DNA of 6,369 bases from Endomicrobium sp. (GTDB lineage: Bacteria > Elusimicrobiota > Endomicrobiia > Endomicrobiales > Endomicrobiaceae). The notes beneath the pieces are model-generated. The model was not told the origin of the DNA and did not search any database. It worked only from the letters and a program-made list of their open reading frames with translations. The stretch covers positions 1-6,369 of the forward strand of contig JAISKX010000070.1 of the NCBI GenBank assembly GCA_031260765.1, read 5' to 3'. Every line of letters starts with the position of its first letter. Position 1 is the stretch's first letter. Shown here piece after piece: positions 1-6,369 of the stretch. Both the position numbers and the translations under genes were made by a program.

Positions 1-1137
<1,137 letters not shown>

Positions 1138-1150
1138 ATGAACGGATTTA

Positions 1151-2329
1151 TTATTTAACTGCTTTTTGTAATTCTGCGGCTTTGTTGGTTTTTTCCCATG
1201 TGAAGTCTGTGTCATTTCTGCCGAAATGTCCGTAGGCTGCGGTTTTGGAAAAAATTGGACGGCGTAATTTTAGATATTCAATTATGCCTTTGGGGGTTAA
1301 TGGGAAAAGTTTTCTAACTATCGGTTCAAGAACTCCTCCTGAAACTTTTCCTGTGTGATGTGTGTCCACCATTATTGAGACGGGTTCCGCTACGCCTATG
1401 GCATAAGCCAATTGAACTGTGCATTTATTGGCAAGTCCTGCGGCTACTATGTTTTTGGCAATATGTCTTGCCATATAGCATGCGCTTCTGTCCACTTTTG
1501 TTGAGTCTTTGCCTGAGAACGCTCCGCCGCCGTGAGCAGCCATACCGCCGTAAGTGTCAACAATGATTTTGCGTCCAGTCAAACCTGTATCTCCGATAGG
1601 TCCGCCTACCAAGAATTTGCCTGTCGGATTGATATAGATTTTTGTGTTTTTATCTATCCATTTGCCAAGCACGGGTTTTATGACTTTATCAAAAATCTCT
1701 TTTTTGGATTTTTCAGTAATTTTTTTGCCGCTCTTATCCAAAATCTCTTCAGTATGCTGAGTGGAGATTACCACAGCGTCAACTCTTTTTGGTTTCCAAT
1801 TGACATATTCAACAGTCACTTGGCTTTTGCCGTCGGGTCCCAAATACTTTAATATGTTCTTCTTGCGGACTTCCGTAAGCCTCAATGCGAGTTTATGAGC
1901 GAGGATTATCGGCAAAGGCATAAGTTCGGGAGTTTCTTTGCAAGCATAACCTATCATCAAACCTTGGTCGCCGGCTCCGCCGACATCTACGCCTTGGGCG
2001 ATGTCTGGAGATTGACTGTTGATTGTGTCCATAATCGCGCAAGTATTATAATCAAAACCAAAAGACGGTCTGTCATAACCGATTTTTTTGATAGCTTCTT
2101 TGATTACATCTCTTGCATTGAGTTTTGCCGTCGTGGTGATTTCACCGCCGACTATAAGTAAGCCTTTAGAAATAAAGGTTTCGCAAGCGACTCTTGCTTT
2201 TGCATCTTGTTTTAAGATTGCGTCCAAAATGGAATCGGAAACCATATCGCAAACTTTGTCAGGATGTCCTTCTGTTACAGACTCCGATGTGAAAAAATAC
2301 CCCTTCGCGCTTCCTTCTGTTTTGTTCAT
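1151..2329 (-). CDS. metK: S-adenosylmethionine synthetase (methionine adenosyltransferase)
   Basis: This complete 392-residue protein has the usual bacterial MetK length. It makes S-adenosylmethionine from methionine and ATP, releasing phosphate and pyrophosphate, as a cytoplasmic Mg/K-dependent oligomer. Visible family marks: the N-terminal [10 protein letters not shown] at 16-25 with catalytic-region H22 and metal-binding D24; signature one, GAGDQG, at 118-123; signature two, GGGAFSGKD, at 267-275, preceded by the conserved DTYGG segment at 258-262; and a C-terminal AYGHFGR at 365-371. The start at 2329 has a good Shine-Dalgarno sequence (AAAGGAG, 7 nt upstream) and gives the normal distance to [10 protein letters not shown]. 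The gene ends in TAA at 1151-1153 and is followed 89 nt later by ahcY, its metabolic partner. An extended -10 promoter and a structured leader precede it. No frameshift or missing key residue is seen. Confidence 0.98.
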   Translation of the reverse strand: MNKTEGSAKGYFFTSESVTEGHPDKVCDMVSDSILDAILKQDAKARVACETFISKGLLIVGGEITTTAKLNARDVIKEAIKKIGYDRPSFGFDYNTCAIMDTINSQSPDIAQGVDVGGAGDQGLMIGYACKETPELMPLPIILAHKLALRLTEVRKKNILKYLGPDGKSQVTVEYVNWKPKRVDAVVISTQHTEEILDKSGKKITEKSKKEIFDKVIKPVLGKWIDKNTKIYINPTGKFLVGGPIGDTGLTGRKIIVDTYGGMAAHGGGAFSGKDSTKVDRSACYMARHIAKNIVAAGLANKCTVQLAYAIGVAEPVSIMVDTHHTGKVSGGVLEPIVRKLFPLTPKGIIEYLKLRRPIFSKTAAYGHFGRNDTDFTWEKTNKAAELQKAVK

Positions 2330-2336
2330 TTTACTA

Positions 2337-2343
2337 CTCCTTT
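2337..2343 (-). promoter_or_regulatory. Shine-Dalgarno site of metK
   Basis: The minus strand reads AAAGGAG followed by a 7-nt spacer and the metK ATG at 2329. It lies only a few bases downstream of the leader hairpin ending at 2348, so folding of the leader could in principle affect its accessibility. Confidence 0.75.
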
Positions 2344-2347
2344 ATAT

Positions 2348-2399
2348 AGGGACCGGGTTTCCTTAAAACCCACGCCCTTGTATTTGAGCCATAGGCTCA
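2348..2399 (-). other. metK 5' leader with two predicted RNA hairpins
   Basis: Read in the direction of transcription, a 6-bp hairpin TGAGCC-TAT-GGCTCA (2399-2385) is followed after 6 nt by a two-tier hairpin (2378-2348). The lower stem is AGGG/CCCT, then a 3x3 internal loop (CGT opposite GGT), then the upper stem GGGTTT/AAACCC capped by the 5-nt loop TAAGG. The structure ends 4 nt before the metK Shine-Dalgarno site. MetK leaders often carry SAM-sensing riboswitches, but I could not match the conserved cores of SAM-I, SAM-II, SMK-box or SAM/SAH types here. It is therefore a structured leader of unknown function; no T-run follows that would make it a terminator. Confidence 0.45.
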
Positions 2400-2423
2400 T
2401 TTGATGTGTTTCTGATGCGACGG

Positions 2424-2432
2424 ATTATATCA
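2424..2432 (-). promoter_or_regulatory. Extended -10 sigma70-type promoter for metK-ahcY
   Basis: The minus strand reads TGATATAAT, a perfect extended -10 element (TG, one base, TATAAT). The matching -35 position, 17 nt upstream, holds only TTTCAA, which is weak, as is usual for extended -10 promoters. Transcription would start near 2416-2418, giving a leader of about 87 nt before the metK ATG. The -10 lies just beyond the epimerase stop codon (2444-2446) and the -35 region lies within the epimerase 3' end. Confidence 0.6.
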
Positions 2433-2443
2433 TATTCCCCGTC

Positions 2444-3364
2444 TTATTGAAATTTAAAAAATTCTATCGTCTTTTTTATGCCGTCTTCAATGCTTATAGT
2501 TGGTTTCCAGCCTAAGACTTTTTGGGCTTTTTTGATGTTTAAGAAACTTCTAAACAGTTCGCCTGCTCTTTTGGGCAATATATTGGGCTTTTTTAAATAT
2601 CTTGCGGGTTTAGACATTATTCTAATCAAATCATTTACAGAAACTAATCTTGTTGTGCCGATATTGACGATTTCATTATCGCCTTTTTTTAAGGATTTTA
2701 GATTTGCCGCCGCGACATCGCCTACAAAAACATAATCTCTGGTTTGTTTGCCGTCTCCAAAAACTTTTATATCGCCGTTTGAAAGCATAGCGTTTGAGAA
2801 AATCGCCACAACGCCCGCTTCGCCGTGCGGGTCTTGGCGGGGACCATAGACATTTGCATATCTCAAAATTGTGTATTTTAAACCATATATGGCATTAAAA
2901 AATTTAATATAGTTTTCAACTGAATGTTTGGCTATGCCGTAAGGAGACAGCGGATTTGGAAAAGCCTTTTCATCGGGGGCGATTTTGCCGCATTCGCCGT
3001 AAATTGTTCCGCCTGAAGATGCGAAAATCACTTTTTTTGCCTTGTATTCTACGCAAGCGCTTAAAACATTGATAGAGCCTAAGATATTTATTTGAGCGTC
3101 ATAGACAGGGTCGGCGACAGATTTTCTAACATCTATTTGCGCCGCATTGTGAATAATGATTTCGGGCTTTTCTTTTTTAAAAACTTCAAAGACGCGCTTT
3201 TTATCTTTGATGTCGCCCTTATAGAATTTCGCTTTGGCATTGATGTTTTCTTTTTTGCCCGAAGAGAGATTGTCAAAAATGACAACTTTATTACCCTCTT
3301 TAATTAAAAGGTCTGCTATATTAGACCCGATAAAACCCGCTCCGCCTGTGATTAAAACTTTCAT
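2444..3364 (-). CDS. NAD-dependent UDP-sugar epimerase/dehydratase, GalE-like
   Basis: This complete 306-residue extended short-chain dehydrogenase would act in the cytoplasm on a nucleotide sugar, most likely interconverting UDP-glucose and UDP-galactose or their N-acetyl forms. Visible features: the Rossmann glycine motif GGAGFIG at 7-13, an acidic D31 after strand two (IFDNLSSG) that fits NAD, NAA at 73-75 and DVRKSV at 78-83, the active-site strand FASSGGTIYG at 114-123, the catalytic YGIAK pair Y142/K146, and the substrate loop RYANVYGPRQDP at 168-179. The length (shorter than the approximately 338 of E. coli GalE) and the SSGGTIYGE wording resemble archaeal and Thermotoga-type GalE. It lies 50 nt after an LTA-synthase-like gene in the same direction, which suggests a role in making envelope glycans. 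AGGGGG, 6 nt upstream, is the ribosome site. The exact sugar cannot be read from sequence; related 4,6-dehydratases or uronate epimerases are less likely alternatives. Confidence 0.88.
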   Translation of the reverse strand: MKVLITGGAGFIGSNIADLLIKEGNKVVIFDNLSSGKKENINAKAKFYKGDIKDKKRVFEVFKKEKPEIIIHNAAQIDVRKSVADPVYDAQINILGSINVLSACVEYKAKKVIFASSGGTIYGECGKIAPDEKAFPNPLSPYGIAKHSVENYIKFFNAIYGLKYTILRYANVYGPRQDPHGEAGVVAIFSNAMLSNGDIKVFGDGKQTRDYVFVGDVAAANLKSLKKGDNEIVNIGTTRLVSVNDLIRIMSKPARYLKKPNILPKRAGELFRSFLNIKKAQKVLGWKPTISIEDGIKKTIEFFKFQ

Positions 3365-3370
3365 TTGAAA

Positions 3371-3376
3371 CCCCCT
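3371..3376 (-). promoter_or_regulatory. Probable ribosome binding site of the epimerase gene
   Basis: The minus strand reads AGGGGG with a 6-nt spacer to the ATG at 3364. It is an imperfect purine-rich site, but no better start lies nearby, and the GGAGFIG motif begins only seven residues into the protein, as expected for this family. Confidence 0.55.
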
Positions 3377-3381
3377 ATTGT

Positions 3382-3412
3382 ATGGATTCTGCGACTTCGC
3401 GCAGAATGACAG
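3382..3412. repeat. Small palindromic REP-like element before the epimerase gene
   Basis: An 8-bp perfect inverted repeat, ATTCTGCG at 3386-3393 and CGCAGAAT at 3400-3407, encloses the 6-nt loop ACTTCG. It fills most of the 50-nt gap between the LTA-synthase-like stop codon (3415-3417) and the epimerase start. It ends in AATGAC, the same hexamer that ends the large palindrome at 4950-5034. No T-run follows the stem on the minus strand, so termination is unlikely and the two genes can still share a transcript. The pattern resembles widely dispersed GTCATTCTG-type bacterial repeats (recollection only). Confidence 0.7.
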
Positions 3413-3414
3413 GA

Positions 3415-5538
3415 TTACTTCCCTGTGTTTTTTATTAGATAATCTGCAATGGCGGTTTGGGATAAGAAATGTTTTAGCAATCTGTTGTGCCCTTGCGTCT
3501 TATCAGATTCTACGGCTTTTCGTTTATTGTTTTTATCCCATACATAATATGACGCGCTTTTATCTTTGAAATTGTAAAGGAGAGCGTAATTTTTGTCCAT
3601 AATAGCGCCGCTGTCATGAAAGGCTATATTTTTTTCAGCTTTCTTTGACAATAAATTCTGCCCCATAGCAAAAACCTGAGTATTAGAAAGCGACAAATTA
3701 TAAAGCGTAGGCAAAATATCTATATGAGAACCAAAAACGGCATCGTTTATATTTTGCGGTCTTAGTTTTGGAGGTATATACAAATAAAGAGGCACGGACA
3801 ATCTATCAAGAATGTCTTGAGCCGAATACCCAAAAAGACCCCAAAAGTTATGGTCGCCTGTCACAGCTATTATGGTATTATCGCCATATTTGGAATTCTT
3901 CACTTTCGTAATAAATCTGCCCAACATCTCGCAAGCATATTGATATGTTTCAAATCTTTTTGCCGCCATTTCTTCATCAATAATTTTTTGAGCTAAATCT
4001 TTGGGAGGAGTTAAAGACATAGGCTTATAATCTTTTGGCAGAGAAAAAGGCGGATGATTCGTCATAGTCATAACATAGATAAATTTTCTTTTATCGTCTT
4101 TAACAAATTCGTCAAAAATAAAATCAAATAGATAACCGTCAAATATGCCCCACTGATTTCTCGGAGCATCTTTGGGCATAGTTCCCTCGCCTAAAATTTT
4201 GTTGAAACCAGCAATGCTCATAAGAGAGTCAAGACCGCGCCAGCCGGAATTTCCGCCATAGAAAAATAAAGTCTCATAATTTTTTGCCTTATAAGGCAGA
4301 GCGCCCCAAAAATCATAGGTATTGTATAGATATTTTGATTGAGCTAAATAAGGAGCGTCGGGTCTTCTTGCGACATTGGCGATTGCCGTCTCTAAACTGC
4401 CTATTGTCACATGATGGGCTGATAAGAAATTCATAAATAGAAAATCCTCGTCAAAATGTTTTTTTAATTCGCCCAAGATATTAAATTCTGTAGAATTGTA
4501 TTTTATTAAGTCTGCGCCGAAACTTTCCATCACTATGAAAATAACATTGGGTTTATCGTCTTCAATTATCTTATTATAAGGAAGAGCAATTCTCAAACTG
4601 TCTTCCGGATGAACTTGCGGGATTTCCGATATATCAATATCTAAATAATCAGCAAAAGCTTGTCTGATATTATCTTTATAGCCCGCCGCCTCAATATAAT
4701 CTATTTTACTGCCCTGCCCGCGCACAACAATAGCGTCTTCAAAAACATAAAAAGCATTTATAGCAACTGTATTGATAAAAGGATTAGCGGATATTTCCGC
4801 ATTGGGCAAACCCAAGGGGAACATAGTAAAAGTGCCGCGAATGATTATGAAATTTAGAAGACCTAATGTAAGAAAAAGAACTGCTTTTTTAATTGCGCTC
4901 TGCGATGCGCCCTCGCCTTGCGCGCCATTATTGCCCAAGGATTTTGCTTCGTCATTGCGGGCTTGACCCGCAATCTCCGCAGTTGTCCGTCCGCATTGCG
5001 TTGTAGGAGATTGCGGGTCAAGCCCGCAATGACGGCTTAGAGAGAATCTTGCAATCAAATAAGGGACAATGAAACAAATTGCAAACTTCAAACCCACAAT
5101 AAAAAAATTATAATTTTCATGAAAAGTTGACAAAAGAGCCTTAGTGTCATCGTCAACAATGCCAAAAGCCAAAATATTGAGATGGCTTTGAAAATAGGAA
5201 TAAAACTCAAAATCTATATATAGAAAAACAAAAACAAAACCCATAATAATTGTGTAATAAAGCCTTGCCGCCTTAAAGAATTTATCAAAATATTCTTTTC
5301 TCCCAATAAACATCAAAACACAAAAACTCAAATTAACAAGGACATTGACATATCCCAACACAGCCGCATCATATCTGACGCCCATATAAAAAGCTTCAGC
5401 AATATCCGCCCCAAAGCCGCTAAAATCCATCCCCTGCCCATAATACAAAAAGAAAACAAGGCGAAATCCCGACATCGCCGCCAAGAATATAATATTTAAT
5501 AAAATAATTTTGCTTAAAATTTTCCTAAAAAATCTCAT
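3415..5538 (-). CDS. LTA synthase/phosphoglycerol transferase family membrane protein
   Basis: This complete 707-residue protein has the LtaS/MdoB layout. About five N-terminal membrane helices lie near residues 8-32, 58-79, 94-112, 145-166 and 218-237, and a sulfatase-fold catalytic domain outside the membrane spans about 328-650. The expected metal and catalytic residues are present: E338 in VMESFG, the threonine nucleophile T378 in HHVTIGSLET, H495 in TMTNHPPF, and D562-H563 in TGDHNFWG, followed by the SHIDILPTLYNL segment (604-615) typical of this fold. Members transfer phosphoglycerol from phosphatidylglycerol, or related head groups, to teichoic acid chains, periplasmic glucans or glycolipids; the acceptor here is unknown. 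Residues 169-197 are encoded by an inverted-repeat element and lie in the predicted cytoplasmic loop between helices 4 and 5. The start at 5538 has AGGAG 6 nt upstream. It follows a related gene after 57 nt and precedes an epimerase, forming a probable envelope operon. Confidence 0.92.
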   Translation of the reverse strand: MRFFRKILSKIILLNIIFLAAMSGFRLVFFLYYGQGMDFSGFGADIAEAFYMGVRYDAAVLGYVNVLVNLSFCVLMFIGRKEYFDKFFKAARLYYTIIMGFVFVFLYIDFEFYSYFQSHLNILAFGIVDDDTKALLSTFHENYNFFIVGLKFAICFIVPYLIARFSLSRHCGLDPQSPTTQCGRTTAEIAGQARNDEAKSLGNNGAQGEGASQSAIKKAVLFLTLGLLNFIIIRGTFTMFPLGLPNAEISANPFINTVAINAFYVFEDAIVVRGQGSKIDYIEAAGYKDNIRQAFADYLDIDISEIPQVHPEDSLRIALPYNKIIEDDKPNVIFIVMESFGADLIKYNSTEFNILGELKKHFDEDFLFMNFLSAHHVTIGSLETAIANVARRPDAPYLAQSKYLYNTYDFWGALPYKAKNYETLFFYGGNSGWRGLDSLMSIAGFNKILGEGTMPKDAPRNQWGIFDGYLFDFIFDEFVKDDKRKFIYVMTMTNHPPFSLPKDYKPMSLTPPKDLAQKIIDEEMAAKRFETYQYACEMLGRFITKVKNSKYGDNTIIAVTGDHNFWGLFGYSAQDILDRLSVPLYLYIPPKLRPQNINDAVFGSHIDILPTLYNLSLSNTQVFAMGQNLLSKKAEKNIAFHDSGAIMDKNYALLYNFKDKSASYYVWDKNNKRKAVESDKTQGHNRLLKHFLSQTAIADYLIKNTGK
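4895..4910. repeat. Short GCGC palindrome in the loop-coding tract
   Basis: GCGC at 4895-4898 and GCGC at 4907-4910 bracket an 8-nt spacer within a GC-rich tract (about 4895-4925) that encodes the polar, low-complexity residues just after the large palindrome (about 205-215). It may be the remains of a second small repeat beside the first. The signal is weak because GCGC is self-complementary and short. Confidence 0.25.
4946..5038. mobile_element. In-frame palindromic (MITE/REP-like) insertion inside the LTA-synthase-like gene
   Basis: The core (4950-5034, 85 bp) has perfect 29-bp terminal inverted repeats (4950-4978 and 5006-5034) around a 27-nt centre. Each arm is itself a hairpin: ATTGCGGG and CCCGCAAT around CTTGA. 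A 4-bp direct repeat GCTT lies on both sides (4946-4949 and 5035-5038) and could be a target-site duplication. On the minus strand it is translated without a stop as RHCGLDPQSP, then a variable centre, then EIAGQARND, residues 169-196 of the host protein. It has no transposase, so it would have to move with help from elsewhere. The 85 or 89 inserted bases are not a multiple of three, so a clean insertion alone would not have kept the frame. Confidence 0.85.
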
Positions 5539-5544
5539 GCCAAT

Positions 5545-5549
5545 CTCCT
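5545..5549 (-). promoter_or_regulatory. Shine-Dalgarno site of the 707-residue gene
   Basis: The minus strand reads AGGAG with a 6-nt spacer (ATTGGC) before the ATG at 5538, which supports this start and places the first membrane helix directly after a short basic N-terminus (MRFFRK). Confidence 0.75.
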
Positions 5550-5557
5550 GTTTTTAT

Positions 5558-5585
5558 GCAGACACATTGCTCTGCCCCTACGCCT
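5558..5585. repeat. Weak palindrome between the two LTA-synthase-like genes
   Basis: GCAGA at 5558-5562 pairs with TCTGC at 5571-5575 around an 8-nt loop, next to the GC-rich run CCCCTACGCC. It occupies the centre of the 57-nt gap. On the minus strand the tract reads GTAGGGGCAGAGCAATGTG, which resembles the GTAGGG...TGTCTGCC-type dispersed repeats of many bacteria (recollection only). It could be a degenerate copy; five base pairs alone are not convincing. Confidence 0.35.
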
Positions 5586-5595
5586 TCATCCATCA

Positions 5596-6369
5596 TCATT
5601 TATACCATTTATTTTTTTTGAAAATGCCTGTGATTGATTTGTCTAAGGATAATAGATTTTCTTGCATTGCCTTAAACTGTTCATCGCCAACATTTAGAGA
5701 AGATTCTATAACGGTCTCTCTATTATGCCTGATATACTCATTATTTTCTATTAGAATTATATTCGCGCCATCGTTTAATAGAGCGAAATGTTTTGAGTTT
5801 GCGTCTAAGGCATTGACGCCTACGGCGGAAAAATCTCCGTCAAAATTCATAATGTGATAAATTGTCGCCATCAAATCGCTTTGAGATACCGTCCATTTAA
5901 TGTTTTTGGCGGGAAAAATTTTTGGGGCATAAATTATAAAAGGAATGCGGAACCGTTCTAAAACGCCGTTTAAACTGCGGGTGTATCCTTGCGTATGGTC
6001 TGCCATAAAGATAAAAATCGTATCGTCAAAATAACCTTCTTTTTTTGCAATATCTATAAAATTTCCTATGGCTTTGTCAGTATAGTATAGAGTATTGAGA
6101 TATTTATTTTCTGTAGAATCGGGCGGGTATTTTTCAAACTCTTTTGTTGTGGAAAAGAAAGGAGCATGAGTAGTTCCTGTAAAAAGATACATAAAAAACG
6201 GCTGGAATTTCTTATGAGCAGCGGCGGCTTTTGCGGCGGCAAAATCAAGCATTTCAAAATCGTATCCCGTTGGAATATCGTTTTCGTATTTTCTTTTGAG
6301 CGGTATGTCTTCAAGACCATAACTCTCTTTAAATTTCAACATATTTTTTGCCAAATCCGCCATCTGCAT
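5596..6369 (-). CDS. LTA synthase/sulfatase-fold phosphoglycerol transferase, C-terminal part (5' end beyond window)
   Basis: The frame runs from the right edge to TGA at 5596-5598, giving 257 residues. The first codon in the window is ATG, but this is accidental: the N-terminal membrane helices and the segment with the metal-binding glutamate and nucleophilic threonine must lie beyond the edge. What remains is the second half of the sulfatase fold: TGTTHAPF at 64-71 with H68, a DKAIGNFIDIAKKEGYFDDTIFIF stretch around 98-121, metal ligands D124-H125 in MADHTQG, and RIPFIIYAPK at 141-150 followed by SQSDLMATIYHIMNF at 162-176. It belongs to the same superfamily as the next gene, 57 nt downstream, but differs at the motifs (THAPF against NHPPF, ADHTQG against GDHNFW). 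It is therefore a diverged neighbour rather than a recent copy. Substrate and acceptor cannot be told. Confidence 0.85.
   Translation of the reverse strand: MQMADLAKNMLKFKESYGLEDIPLKRKYENDIPTGYDFEMLDFAAAKAAAAHKKFQPFFMYLFTGTTHAPFFSTTKEFEKYPPDSTENKYLNTLYYTDKAIGNFIDIAKKEGYFDDTIFIFMADHTQGYTRSLNGVLERFRIPFIIYAPKIFPAKNIKWTVSQSDLMATIYHIMNFDGDFSAVGVNALDANSKHFALLNDGANIILIENNEYIRHNRETVIESSLNVGDEQFKAMQENLLSLDKSITGIFKKNKWYK

Noticed and set aside
1360..2366. Plus-strand open frames opposite metK
   Set aside because: They lie wholly or largely opposite a well-conserved gene and show no recognisable protein features.
3386..3407. Intrinsic terminator after the LTA-synthase-like gene
   Set aside because: Eight-bp stem without a following T-run; the sequence downstream is CCATACAATAGGGGG, which leads into the epimerase ribosome site.
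4946..5038. Insertion has broken the LTA-synthase-like gene into a pseudogene
   Set aside because: The frame is intact from start to stop, and all catalytic residues and membrane helices on both sides are kept.
4946..5038. CRISPR repeat pair
   Set aside because: The two 29-bp units are inverted, not direct, there is only one pair, and the interval is coding.
6066..6320. 84-codon minus-strand open frame near the right edge
   Set aside because: It overlaps the sulfatase-fold gene in another frame, which carries the recognised THAPF and ADH motifs.

Overview
The window looks like a stretch of bacterial chromosome with low to moderate GC. All five genes lie on the minus strand. From right to left, in the direction of transcription, they are: the 3' part of an alkaline-phosphatase/sulfatase-fold phosphoglycerol-transferase-like gene (cut by the right edge); a complete 707-residue LTA-synthase-like membrane protein; an NAD-dependent sugar-nucleotide epimerase of the short GalE type; metK (S-adenosylmethionine synthetase); and ahcY (S-adenosylhomocysteinase, cut by the left edge). 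There is no gene-free stretch longer than 300 bases. No RNA gene, CRISPR array, transposase or phage gene was seen.

Two functional blocks are visible. The right block (about 2444-6369) concerns the cell envelope: two neighbouring enzymes of the LtaS/MdoB superfamily that would act outside the membrane, followed by a UDP-sugar epimerase. The left block (1-2446) is an activated-methyl-cycle operon. MetK makes SAM; AhcY removes the S-adenosylhomocysteine left after methyl transfer. An extended -10 promoter overlaps the end of the epimerase gene and precedes an approximately 87-nt metK leader with two predicted hairpins, so the methyl-cycle block probably has its own start of transcription.

The most distinctive feature is the load of small palindromic (REP/MITE-like) elements. 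Palindromes sit in the metK-ahcY gap, in the gap between the LTA-synthase-like gene and the epimerase, and, weakly, in the gap between the two LTA-synthase-like genes. A strong 85-bp element with perfect 29-bp inverted repeats lies inside the 707-residue gene. There it is translated without a stop into a cytoplasmic loop between two membrane helices, much like the Rickettsia palindromic elements that add peptide segments to proteins.

The organism cannot be named with confidence. Clear Shine-Dalgarno sites, a sigma70-type promoter, an AhcY of the short archaeal/Thermotoga type and the dispersed-palindrome style fit an anaerobic, deep-branching or candidate-phylum bacterium (for example Elusimicrobiota- or Omnitrophota-like). 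This is an impression from sequence style, not a demonstrated assignment. I see no wholly new multi-gene system; the best leads are the coding palindrome and the metK leader.
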